NCBI RefSeq assembly: GCF_964058925.1
Contig: NZ_OZ060366.1
Coordinates: forward strand, 100,308-164,307
DNA: 64,000 nt
Direction: 5' to 3'
From: Buchnera aphidicola (Tetraneura ulmi)
Lineage (GTDB): Bacteria > Pseudomonadota > Gammaproteobacteria > Enterobacterales > Enterobacteriaceae
Position numbers and translations under genes: made by a program. Below the pieces are notes generated by a model. It was not told the origin of the DNA and made no database searches. It saw only the letters and a program-made list of their open reading frames with translations. Shown in pieces: positions 8,188 through 16,280 of this stretch. Position 1 is the stretch's first letter, and every line of letters starts with the position of its first letter.

Positions 8188-9465
8188 ATGTTTGAAAATA
8201 TAATTGATGATTTAAGATCAAGAAATTTAATTTTTCAAATGAGTAATGAACAAAAAATAGTTGAAAAAATTAAATTGTTTAAATTGCGTTCTGTTTACTG
8301 TGGTTTTGATTCTACTGCTGAAAGTCTCCATTTAGGACATTTGATACCTTTACTAGTTTTAAAACGTTTCCAAAATTTTGGTTTTGTTCCTGTAGTTGTA
8401 ATAGGAGGAGCTACTAGTTTAATTGGAGATCCTAGTTTTAAAAAAAAAGAAAGAGTATTAAATACTGTTAATGATATAAAAAATTGGAATAAAAAAATAT
8501 CGTTTCAGATTTCTTCTTTTTTAAGTTGCGATAATCAATTAAATAATGTAATTATTTTAAATAATTATAATTGGTTTAAAAAATTAGAAATCATTTATTT
8601 TTTACGTGATATTGGTAAACATTTTTCAATTAATAGAATGATTTCTAGAGATTCGGTAAAAAGTAGAGTTGATCGTATAGGAAATGGGATTTCTTTTACA
8701 GAATTTTCTTATAGTTTATTGCAATCGTACGATTTTTATTTTTTATATAAAAAATATAAAGTTAGTTTGCAAATAGGAGGTTCAGATCAATGGGGTAATA
8801 TTGCATCAGGTATCCATTTAGTAAAAAGATTATCTGGAAATAAAGTTTTTGGATTGACTGTTCCCTTACTTGTTAATAGTTCTGGAGAAAAAATAGGAAA
8901 AAGTGAAGGTAAACCAATTTGGTTAGATCCATCTAAAACTAGTCCATATATGTTTTATCAATTTTGGATAAATATAGAAGATAAAGATGTATATTCTTTT
9001 TTCAAGTGGTTCACGTTTTATAGTTGTAAAAATATTGATCAAATGGAATTTGAAAACAATTTAAAAAACAAATCTTTTTGTTGTGATAGAATTAAATTAG
9101 CTAAAGTAATAACAAAATTAGTGCATGGAGAATCAGCAATGAAGTCAGCAGTTCGAATTACTGAATCTTTGTTTTCTGGTAAACTAGAAAAGTTAAAATT
9201 TTCTGATTTTCAACAATTAGAAAAAGATGGTTTATCTTCTGTTAAAATTAAAGGAAATATATCTCTAAAAGAAGCATTAGTAATTTCTTTTTTATCATCT
9301 TCTAATACACAATCAAAAAAAATGATTCTTTCCAATGCAATTTCTATAAATATGAAAAAAGAATTGAATGAAAATCATATTATATCTAATAATGAAAAAT
9401 TATTTAATCGATTTACTCTATTACAAAAAGGTAAAAAAAATTTTTCTTTGTTGTGTTGGGAATAG
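8188..9465 (+). CDS. tyrS: tyrosyl-tRNA synthetase
   Basis: Charges tRNA-Tyr. It is a class I enzyme of 425 residues, the normal bacterial length. The HIGH-type motif HLGH is at 48-51, the substrate-binding stretch QIGGSDQWGN is near 196-204, and the second signature is KIGKS at 235-239 (E. coli has KFGKT). The last 65 or so residues form the S4-like RNA-binding tail. An AGGA lies about a dozen bases before the ATG. The convergent sufA gene begins its stop only 18 bases downstream, and no strong terminator is seen between them. Confidence 0.97.
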   Translation: MFENIIDDLRSRNLIFQMSNEQKIVEKIKLFKLRSVYCGFDSTAESLHLGHLIPLLVLKRFQNFGFVPVVVIGGATSLIGDPSFKKKERVLNTVNDIKNWNKKISFQISSFLSCDNQLNNVIILNNYNWFKKLEIIYFLRDIGKHFSINRMISRDSVKSRVDRIGNGISFTEFSYSLLQSYDFYFLYKKYKVSLQIGGSDQWGNIASGIHLVKRLSGNKVFGLTVPLLVNSSGEKIGKSEGKPIWLDPSKTSPYMFYQFWINIEDKDVYSFFKWFTFYSCKNIDQMEFENNLKNKSFCCDRIKLAKVITKLVHGESAMKSAVRITESLFSGKLEKLKFSDFQQLEKDGLSSVKIKGNISLKEALVISFLSSSNTQSKKMILSNAISINMKKELNENHIISNNEKLFNRFTLLQKGKKNFSLLCWE

Positions 9466-9483
9466 ATTTTTATATTAATAAAA

Positions 9484-9867
9484 TTATTTTAATTTTAAAT
9501 TAAAACTCTTACCACAACCACAAAAATTTTCTATTTTTGGATGTTTAAATTTGAATATTTTATTAATTCCTTCCTTTTTATAATCTATTTTTAGTCCATT
9601 TATTATTGAAATATTTTCTATAGGTATACAAATAATAAAATTTGAATAGTTAAAGATTAAATCTTTTTTTTTTGTTTTTTTTATTTTTTCTAAATAATAT
9701 TTAAATCCAGCACAACCAGATTTTTTAATATTAATTCTAATTCCTATATTTTTTTTTTTAAAGATTAGTTTTTTAATTTGTTTTTCAGCGTTTTTAGTAA
9801 TTTTTATGTATTGATTATTAGTTTTGTTTAAAATTGTTAAAGAGGATGTATTATTTTTATCTTTCAT
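9484..9867 (-). CDS. sufA: A-type iron-sulfur carrier, SufA-like
   Basis: Receives Fe-S clusters from the scaffold and passes them to apoproteins such as complex I subunits and Nth. Of 127 residues, the three cluster-binding cysteines are Cys52 in SGCAGF and Cys116 and Cys118 in the C-terminal CGCGKSF. The pattern KEGINKIFKFKHPK resembles SufA (REGLNQIFKFHNPK) more than ErpA or IscA, and Buchnera has a sufA homologue (ydiC) beside tyrS. The N-terminal 20 residues are poorly conserved. The assignment within the A-type family (sufA, erpA, iscA) rests on these matches and on gene order. Confidence 0.85.
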   Translation of the reverse strand: MKDKNNTSSLTILNKTNNQYIKITKNAEKQIKKLIFKKKNIGIRINIKKSGCAGFKYYLEKIKKTKKKDLIFNYSNFIICIPIENISIINGLKIDYKKEGINKIFKFKHPKIENFCGCGKSFNLKLK

Positions 9868-10259
9868 AGAATTTTATAGATATGTTTTTTATTTTTATTT
9901 TTTTATTTATTAAATGAACAATATAAACTGATTGTAAAGAAGTATTTTAAACTAAATTAAAATTTTTTTATAAAACTATACAGAGGAATTTTTGTTAAAT
10001 TTTTAAATATTTTTTTAGATTAATTAATTTAATTTATTGATTTTTTTTACAAAAAATTTTTTTAAAACAATTTTTTTTAAAATTATAAAAAGTTTTTATA
10101 AATAATTATACATGTATTACATTAAAAAATGTATAGATTTTTAAAATTAATTTTTTTATTAATTTTTTTTATTTTTAAAATTTTTTCCTTTTTTTCTGAA
10201 AAGAATATTTTTTTAAATTCAGTTATTAACGTTGAAAATTTAAACATTTTTTAGAAATT

Positions 10260-10384
10260 ATTTTTTAGAATTAAAATATAAACGGTTTTTTTATATTTTT
10301 TTTATAAATTATTTATTAAATAAACAAAATTTCTTAAATTGATTGAATCAATTTTTTAGATGTTAAAATATAAAAGGTTTTTTT
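10260..10384 (+). repeat. imperfect direct repeat pair in the spacer
   Basis: TTAAAATATAAACGG plus a run of seven T (10271-10292) recurs as TTAAAATATAAAAGG plus a run of seven T (10363-10384). Both copies are preceded by TTTTTTAGA. The 22-base cores differ at one position. A leftover tandem duplication or coincidence in AT-rich DNA are both possible. Confidence 0.45.
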
Positions 10385-10961
10385 CTAGATATTCCTGTTA
10401 TTTTTTTTAAGATGTTTGTATTATTAGTTATAATAATAATATTTATTTTATAAAAATAGATTTTTTAAAATCTTAATATCATAATAATGATTATTATATG
10501 TATTTTTCTTTAAATTTCTTTATTAATATTTTTTTTAGAAATTTAATCTAAAATGTTAGTTTTTTATTAATTCACATTTTATTTGAATAGTTTTCTTTAG
10601 AATTTTGTTATATTGTAATGAAAAAAGGATTTCTGGATTTTTAATAGAAAAAGCATGTCTAAGTATTATTAATTTTTTTTATTTTTATAAGAATTTCGAT
10701 TTAGAGATATTTTTTTAAAAAAAAACAATTTATTTAGTTCAATTAAGAATAATTTTTTTTAATTTTTTTAGATATTTACATATATAATTTAAATATTTTT
10801 TAGAATTAAATATATTTTTTTATTTTAATATTGATTGTTTTTTTTTTTTTTAATAAGTTATTCTATTTTTTTAATTTTATTTTTATATTTTTTTTTAAAT
10901 TTAAATATGTTTTCAGAATTATTTTTTTTTAAATAGATTATTTTTTTATAAAAGAGATTGT

Positions 10962-10993
10962 TTGTTCTTTAATTTAGATTAAAAATCTATAAT
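10962..10993 (+). promoter_or_regulatory. possible aroH promoter
   Basis: A perfect TATAAT at 10988-10993 lies about 190 bases before aroH. The best upstream hexamer, TTGTTC at 10962-10967, is 20 bases away, longer than ideal. A small inverted repeat TAGATT-aaa-AATCTA (10975-10989) overlaps the -10. The evidence is weak. Confidence 0.25.
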
Positions 10994-11182
10994 ACAATGT
11001 TATTAACAAAAAAATATGAAAGATAAAAAATTTTTTAATTTTTAATAAAAATAGGGGTATGGATTTAATTTTTATTAAGATTAATTAAGAATAGTTTTGT
11101 TAAAATTAGTTTAAAAAATTTTTTTAATATAAATAAAGAAAATATAAATTATAGAAATATAAATTGTAGCATGGAGAAAAAT

Positions 11183-12232
11183 ATGAAAAAAACAGACGAA
11201 TTGAGAACAGTTAGAATAGATCCATTAGTTACTCCATTAGAGTTATCAAAAAAATATCCAGTAACTTCAAAAGTTATAGATAATGTAATTTTGACTAGAA
11301 ACAATATAGCAAAGATTATTACAGGTGAAGACAAACGATTATTGGTAGTTATTGGACCTTGTTCGGTTCATGATCCTATAGCAGCTATGGATTATGCTCA
11401 TCGTTTAAATATTTTGAGAGATCAGTATAAGGATCGTTTAGAGATTGTTATGAGAACTTATTTTGAAAAACCTAGAACTGTTGTTGGATGGAAAGGATTA
11501 ATTGCTGATCCAGATTTAAATGGTAGTTTTAGAGTTAATCATGGTTTATCGGTTGCTAGAAAGTTATTATTAGATATTAATTCTATAGGAATGCCTGCAG
11601 CTACTGAATTTTTAGATATGGTTATAGGGCAGTTTATTGCTGATTTAATCAGCTGGGGAGCAATAGGAGCAAGAACAACTGAAAGTCAAATTCATAGAGA
11701 AATGGCTTCAGCATTATCTTGTCCAGTTGGGTTTAAAAATGGTACTGATGGAAATATTGATATTGCTATTGATGCTATTAGAGCAATTAAGGAAAGACAT
11801 TTATTTTTAGCACCGAATAAGAATGGACAAATGACTATAAATCATACAAGTGGAAATCCTTATAGTCATATAATTATGAGAGGAGGTAGAAAACCTAATT
11901 ATCATTTCTCTGATATTTCTAAAACTGTTAAAAAATTGAAGAATTTTTCTTTAAATGAATATTTGATGATTGATTTTAGTCATGGGAATTCTTTAAAACA
12001 ACATAAATTACAGAAAAAGGTTTCTTCTTCCGTATCTAAACAGATAAAAAATGGTATTGATTGTATTTCAGGAGTAATGATAGAAAGTTTTTTAACAGAG
12101 GGTTCTCAAAAAGTTAATTCTGATAGAAAAAATTTAGTTTATGGACAATCTATTACTGATTCATGTTTAAATTGGAAAGATAGTAAAATTATTTTAGAAG
12201 AATTAGCTTGTTCAGTAGATAGTCGTTTTTAG
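11183..12232 (+). CDS. aroH: DAHP synthase, AroH-type
   Basis: Condenses phosphoenolpyruvate and erythrose 4-phosphate to DAHP, the entry step to chorismate and the aromatic amino acids an aphid symbiont supplies. The 349-residue protein is very close to the tryptophan-sensitive E. coli isozyme. The N-terminus MKKTDELRTVRI corresponds to MNRTDELRTARI, and the motifs GPCSVHD, RTYFEKPRT, GARTTESQ and the metal-site region IDFSHGNS are all present. The start is the ATG at 11183: the ATG at 11171 lies upstream of a GGAG (11173-11176) that serves this start with normal spacing. It is the only aromatic-pathway gene here. Whether feedback inhibition remains cannot be read by eye. Confidence 0.95.
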   Translation: MKKTDELRTVRIDPLVTPLELSKKYPVTSKVIDNVILTRNNIAKIITGEDKRLLVVIGPCSVHDPIAAMDYAHRLNILRDQYKDRLEIVMRTYFEKPRTVVGWKGLIADPDLNGSFRVNHGLSVARKLLLDINSIGMPAATEFLDMVIGQFIADLISWGAIGARTTESQIHREMASALSCPVGFKNGTDGNIDIAIDAIRAIKERHLFLAPNKNGQMTINHTSGNPYSHIIMRGGRKPNYHFSDISKTVKKLKNFSLNEYLMIDFSHGNSLKQHKLQKKVSSSVSKQIKNGIDCISGVMIESFLTEGSQKVNSDRKNLVYGQSITDSCLNWKDSKIILEELACSVDSRF

Positions 12233-12687
12233 TTTTTTAAAATTATTATTCTTTTAATAATTCAATTAAAAAAACTTAACAATTAAATTTTTTTATTTTA
12301 TTAATAATAATTTAATTTATAATTAAAAATTAATGTTTAAGTATTTTAATAATAAAATTTTTTATAAATTTTTCATTTTTTTTGCGAAAAAAATGAATGC
12401 ATAAATATTTTATTTATAATTTTTGTTTTTTTATCTTTTATTGTATATTTTTTTTATTTGAAGTATTGTATGTAAAAAATAAAAACATTGTTTTTTTATA
12501 ATATGAATTACTTTTAATTTTTTTATTCAATAAAAAAAGTCTGTTTAAAAAAAAATTTTTTTAAATAAAAATATAAAATTTATTTTTTATTTTAGTTAGA
12601 TTTTAAAAAAATATATTTTTTTAATAATAGTAAAAGTTATAAAAATTAAAAAATTTTTAATTTTTTTTAAAAATATTAACGGAAATA
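12233..12687. other. spacer before thrS, no editing-domain remnant
   Basis: All frames have frequent stops, with an in-frame TAA ten bases before the thrS ATG. I find no trace of the missing TGS or editing domains of ThrRS. A hairpin at 12372-12397 has an 11-bp stem (TTCATTTTTTT with AAAAAAATGAA) and a TGCG loop. It may end the aroH transcript, but no T run follows on the plus strand. The rest is plain AT-rich sequence. Confidence 0.6.
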
Positions 12688-13935
12688 ATGTTGAAAAATG
12701 AAAATAGAAATATACGATTGGACAAAAAAAGAGACCATCGTATTATTGGGAAAAAGTTAAATTTTTATCATATAAATGAAAACTCTCCAGGAATGGTTTT
12801 TTGGCATTCCGATGGATTGATTGTTTTTAGATTATTAAAAGATTTTATTAGAAAAAAATTACTGGAATACAATTATAAAGAAGTACAAACACCTATATTA
12901 TTAGATGAAATGGTTTGGAAAAAAAGTGGTCATTGGGAAAATTATAAAAATTCAATATTTACAACTTCTTCAGAAAATAGAAGTTATTGTATTAAACCAA
13001 TGAATTGTCCTGGTCATGTAGAAATATTTAATCAAGGTTTAAAGTCGTACAAAGATCTTCCTTTTAGGTTATCTGAATTTGGTAGTTGTCATAGAAAAGA
13101 ACCATCAGGGTCTATGCATGGTTTAATGAGAGTAAGATATTTTACTCAAGATGATGCTCATATATTTTGTAGTGAAGAACAAGTACAAAATGAAATAGAA
13201 ATTTGTATTTCAATGATTTTTGATATTTACAAGATATTTGGATTTAAAAAAATTCATTTAAAGCTATCTACTCGACCAAAAAATAGAATTGGTTTAAACC
13301 AAACATGGGATCGTGCAGAATCAGATTTATTACAAGTATTGAAAAGGAATAATTTGAAATTTGAATATCAAATAGGAGAAGGAGCTTTTTATGGACCTAA
13401 AATCGAATTAATTTTAGAAGATTCTTTAAATCGAATGTGGCAATGTGGAACTATTCAGTTAGATTTTCATTTGTCTAGTAGATTAAATTCTTTTTATATA
13501 AATAAATACAATGAAAAAAAAAACCCAGTTATTATTCATAGAGCAATTTTAGGTTCAATAGAACGTTTTATTGGTATTTTAATTGAAGAATACGCAGGTT
13601 TTTTACCAATTTGGTTGTCTCCATTACAAGTTGTAGTTATTAGTATTAATCCAGTTCATTCGAGTTATGTAGAAAAATTAACAAATAAAATATTTAAATT
13701 AGGAATTCGTGTAAAATCAGACATCAGAAATGTTAAAATAAATGTAAAAATTAGAGATCATACGATTTCTCGAGTGCCTTATATTTTTATATGTGGTGAT
13801 GAAGAAATAAAAAAATCTAAAGTGACTGTACGGACTAGATTAGGTAAAAGTTTCAATCTTGTAGATTTTGGTAGAATTATTAAAAAAATACAATTAGAAA
13901 TATTTACTTATAGTAATCATTATTTGGAGGAATAA
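12688..13935 (+). CDS. thrS: threonyl-tRNA synthetase lacking the editing domain
   Basis: Charges tRNA-Thr. The 415 residues correspond to E. coli residues 228-642 with a constant offset of 227. The zinc ligands Cys107, His158 and His284 match E. coli Cys334, His385 and His511. Class II motifs [11 protein letters not shown] and GAFYGPKIE and the C-terminal anticodon-binding domain are intact. The N-terminal TGS and Ser-tRNA editing domains are missing altogether, and an in-frame TAA ten bases upstream excludes a longer start. GGAAAT precedes the ATG. The 3' end of the gene carries the Shine-Dalgarno of infC, preserving the E. coli thrS-infC coupling. Mischarged Ser-tRNA-Thr would have to be tolerated or cleared by another factor. 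Confidence 0.95.
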   Translation: MLKNENRNIRLDKKRDHRIIGKKLNFYHINENSPGMVFWHSDGLIVFRLLKDFIRKKLLEYNYKEVQTPILLDEMVWKKSGHWENYKNSIFTTSSENRSYCIKPMNCPGHVEIFNQGLKSYKDLPFRLSEFGSCHRKEPSGSMHGLMRVRYFTQDDAHIFCSEEQVQNEIEICISMIFDIYKIFGFKKIHLKLSTRPKNRIGLNQTWDRAESDLLQVLKRNNLKFEYQIGEGAFYGPKIELILEDSLNRMWQCGTIQLDFHLSSRLNSFYINKYNEKKNPVIIHRAILGSIERFIGILIEEYAGFLPIWLSPLQVVVISINPVHSSYVEKLTNKIFKLGIRVKSDIRNVKINVKIRDHTISRVPYIFICGDEEIKKSKVTVRTRLGKSFNLVDFGRIIKKIQLEIFTYSNHYLEE

Positions 13936-13938
13936 AGA

Positions 13939-14478
13939 ATTAAAGTTAGAAGAAGAATTCATACAATACGTCCTAATCGAATTAATAAAGAAATTAAATC
14001 GGTAGAAATAAGATTAACTGGATTAGATGGAGAACAAATTGGAATTGTTTCTTTAAAAGAGGCTTTGAAAATAGCTTTTGAACAAGGTTTAGATTTAGTT
14101 GAAATTAGTCCAAATGCAGAACCTCCTGTTTGTCGTATTATGGATTACGGTAAATTTCTTTATAAAAAAAGTAAATATTCTAAAGAGCAAAAGAAAAAAC
14201 AAAAAATTATTCATGTTAAAGAAGTTAAATTTCGTCCTAGTACAGAAGAAAGTGACTATCAAGTAAAATTAAGAAATTTAATTCGATTTTTAAATGATGG
14301 TAATAAAGTTAAAATTACTTTAAGATTTCGTGGTAGGGAAATGGCTCATCAAAGAATAGGTATGAATATTTTATATAGATTAAAAAAAGATTTATTTACT
14401 GTTTCTGTGGTTGAAAGTTTTCCTTTAAAGATAGAAGGAAGACAAATGATAATGATATTATCTCCTAAAAAAAGATAA
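13939..14478 (+). CDS. infC: translation initiation factor IF-3
   Basis: Binds the 30S subunit, prevents 50S joining and checks the initiator codon. The true frame starts at ATT (13939) just three bases after the thrS stop: [16 protein letters not shown] corresponds to E. coli MKGGKRVQTARPNRIN. The length is then 179 residues against 180. A longest-frame caller would start at TTG 14065 and lose 42 conserved residues. GGAGG at 13926-13930, inside the end of thrS, gives a spacing of eight bases. The AUU start is the known device by which IF3 represses its own synthesis, so that autoregulation is probably retained. The gene heads the infC-rpmI-rplT unit. Confidence 0.96.
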   Translation: MKVRRRIHTIRPNRINKEIKSVEIRLTGLDGEQIGIVSLKEALKIAFEQGLDLVEISPNAEPPVCRIMDYGKFLYKKSKYSKEQKKKQKIIHVKEVKFRPSTEESDYQVKLRNLIRFLNDGNKVKITLRFRGREMAHQRIGMNILYRLKKDLFTVSVVESFPLKIEGRQMIMILSPKKR

Positions 14479-14553
14479 ATTTTGAGTATTAAAAAATATA
14501 TTTAATAAAATATTTTTTTATTTTTATATTTTTTTAAAAAGGGTTTTTTTATT

Positions 14554-14751
14554 ATGTTAAAAATGAAAACGTTGCGTAGTGCAGCAAAACGTTTTAAAAA
14601 GATTTCATCTGGAAAATTTATTAGAAAAAAATCTAATTTAAGACATTTGTTAACTAAAAAAAATAAAAAATATAAAAGACATCTCAGGCTAAAAACTATT
14701 GTATCTAAAGGGGATCAAAAAACAGTAGTTTCATTTTTCCCTTATAGATAA
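14554..14751 (+). CDS. rpmI: 50S ribosomal protein bL35
   Basis: Small basic protein of the large subunit, 65 residues like E. coli. The sequence has the family core AAKRFKK, then the Lys/Arg-rich LRHLLTKK and a VSKGD stretch close to the end. The N-terminus [14 protein letters not shown] corresponds to MPKIKTVRGAAKRF, which fixes the ATG at 14554. AAGGG lies upstream, slightly far. It is between infC and rplT. In E. coli L20 represses rpmI-rplT through an RNA fold upstream, but I cannot confirm that fold here. Confidence 0.97.
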   Translation: MLKMKTLRSAAKRFKKISSGKFIRKKSNLRHLLTKKNKKYKRHLRLKTIVSKGDQKTVVSFFPYR

Positions 14752-14800
14752 GAAATATATTTTAAATAAATAGTAAAAAATAAGATAGGAGAATAAATTT

Positions 14801-15172
14801 ATGACCAGAGTAAAGCGAGGGGTAACAGCAAAAGCTCGTCATAAAAAAATTTTGAATAAAGCAAAAGGATATTATGGAGCTAGATCTCGTGTTTATAGAG
14901 TAGCTTATCAGGCTGTTATTAAATCAGGTCAATATGCATATCGTGATAGAAGACAAAAAAAAAGACAATTTCGTAAATTGTGGATTTCTAGAATTAATGC
15001 AGCTGTACGAAATTTTGGATTGTCTTATAGTAAATTTATTTTTGGTTTGAAAAAATCTTCAATTATTATAGATCGAAAAATATTATCAAATATTGCTTTT
15101 TTTGATTTTGTTTCTTTTAAAAAAATAGTAGAAGAAGTTAAATCGTCTTTAGATCAAAAAGATTTTATTTAA
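14801..15172 (+). CDS. rplT: 50S ribosomal protein bL20
   Basis: Early 23S rRNA-binding assembly protein, 123 residues against about 118. The N-terminal extension [16 protein letters not shown] and the motif [12 protein letters not shown] are strongly conserved, followed by the globular C-terminal half. An AGGAG precedes the ATG at good distance. The last few residues (SSLDQKDFI) are a slight extension. Downstream comes a GC-rich hairpin before pheS. Confidence 0.97.
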   Translation: MTRVKRGVTAKARHKKILNKAKGYYGARSRVYRVAYQAVIKSGQYAYRDRRQKKRQFRKLWISRINAAVRNFGLSYSKFIFGLKKSSIIIDRKILSNIAFFDFVSFKKIVEEVKSSLDQKDFI

Positions 15173-15189
15173 ATTTGTCGTGGGGGAGG

Positions 15190-15215
15190 GAGGATATATA
15201 CTTCCTCATTTTTTT
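15190..15215 (+). terminator. terminator or attenuator between rplT and pheS
   Basis: GAGGA (15190-15194) and TCCTC (15203-15207) form a five-base stem with an eight-base loop, followed by seven T (15209-15215). It is preceded by a striking G-rich run (15182-15193) that offers alternative partners for the same TCCTC arm. E. coli has the pheM leader and attenuator at this position. No Phe-rich leader frame is visible here. Confidence 0.5.
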
Positions 15216-15265
15216 ATTTTAAAAAATTATTTTTTTAGAAATAAGATTTGTTGTTTGGAACAATT

Positions 15266-16264
15266 ATGAAAGAAATGTATTTTTTAAGAGATTCAATTGA
15301 ATCTAAAATTAATAATTCAAAAGATATTATTGAATTAGAAAAAATTAGAGTTTTTTACTTGGGTAAAAAAGGATTTTTAAATGAAAAAATAAAAGAACTA
15401 TGTTCTATCAACAAAAGTTTTTTTGATAAGAAAGATGATAATTTAAAAAAAATAATTTTTGTAAATAAAATTAAAGAAAATATTAAATTTAAAATACAAA
15501 AAAAAAAAATTTTTTTGAGAAAAATGTTTTTGGAAGATTTTTTAAAAAAACAAAATTTAGATGTTTCTTTACCAGGAAATAAAAATAATTTTGGATCTAT
15601 TCATCCTATAATTAAGACCATAAATAAGTTAAAAAAATTTTTTTTTGGATTAGGATTTGAACTTAAAAACGGTCCGGAAATAGAAGATATATATCATAAT
15701 TTTGATGCTTTAAATGTTCCTAATGATCATCCATCTCGTAGTAAACAAGATACTTTTTGGATTAATTCACAATTCTTATTAAGAACACAAACTTCTAGCA
15801 TGCAAGTTCGTTCTATGAAAAATAAAACTCCTCCCATTAGAATGATTATGCCTGGAAAAGTATATAGAAATGATAATGATTGTACACATACTCCGATGTT
15901 TCATCAAATGGAAGGATTAGTTATTGATAGTAATATTAATTTATCTAATTTGAAATGGATTATTCAAAGATTTATACAGTTTTTTTTTGGGGAGAATATA
16001 AAAATGAGATTTAGAAGTTCTTATTTTCCGTTTACAACTCCTTCTATGGAAGTAGATATTCAAATGCAAAATAGTGCATGGATAGAAGTATTGGGTTGCG
16101 GAATGGTTCATCCAAATGTTTTAAAAACATTAAATATTGATTTTAAAATGTATTTAGGGTTTGCTTTTGGAATTGGAATAGAAAGAATTGCTATGATAAA
16201 ATATGGAATAAAAGATATTAGATCTTTTTTTGAAAATGATATTAGATTTCTTAAGCAATTTTAA
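15266..16264 (+). CDS. pheS: phenylalanyl-tRNA synthetase alpha subunit
   Basis: Catalytic subunit of the alpha2-beta2 enzyme, with class II motifs GPEIEDIYHNFDALN, RNDNDCTHTPMFHQMEG and the C-terminal GFAFGIGIERIAM. I chose the ATG at 15266: it places the protein in register with E. coli from residue 1 and gives 332 residues against 327. The longest frame begins at TTG 15248. An N-terminal coiled region for tRNA binding covers about the first 85 residues. It contains a 12-A run at 15498-15509 followed by seven T, a likely slippage point. pheT starts 16 bases after the stop. Confidence 0.96.
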   Translation: MKEMYFLRDSIESKINNSKDIIELEKIRVFYLGKKGFLNEKIKELCSINKSFFDKKDDNLKKIIFVNKIKENIKFKIQKKKIFLRKMFLEDFLKKQNLDVSLPGNKNNFGSIHPIIKTINKLKKFFFGLGFELKNGPEIEDIYHNFDALNVPNDHPSRSKQDTFWINSQFLLRTQTSSMQVRSMKNKTPPIRMIMPGKVYRNDNDCTHTPMFHQMEGLVIDSNINLSNLKWIIQRFIQFFFGENIKMRFRSSYFPFTTPSMEVDIQMQNSAWIEVLGCGMVHPNVLKTLNIDFKMYLGFAFGIGIERIAMIKYGIKDIRSFFENDIRFLKQF

Positions 16265-16280
16265 TAAAAGGTTTTTTTAA

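Larger units (their letters stand above)
9868..11182. other. gene-free, decayed-looking spacer of 1.3 kb
   Basis: No reading frame of useful length exists on either strand between the sufA start and the aroH start. The sequence is almost all A and T, with runs of T. Around 10618-10644 an isolated ATG frame of eight codons (MKKGFLDF) occurs in a slightly less AT-rich patch. An imperfect direct repeat is listed separately. I take the region as the ghost of one or more lost genes plus the aroH leader; no protein similarity is recognisable by eye. Confidence 0.6.

Noticed and set aside
10618-10644. Eight-codon frame MKKGFLDF upstream of aroH as a leader peptide
   Set aside because: It is 540 bases from aroH, has one Phe pair at best, no Trp codons, and no paired hairpins follow it.
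12233-12687. Remnant of the ThrRS editing domain or a frameshifted thrS
   Set aside because: All frames are closed by stops and no editing-domain motif is recognisable, so a clean loss is more likely than a recent frameshift.
14065-14478. IF3 starting at TTG 14065
   Set aside because: It would drop 42 well conserved N-terminal residues; the ATT at 13939 has the proper Shine-Dalgarno.
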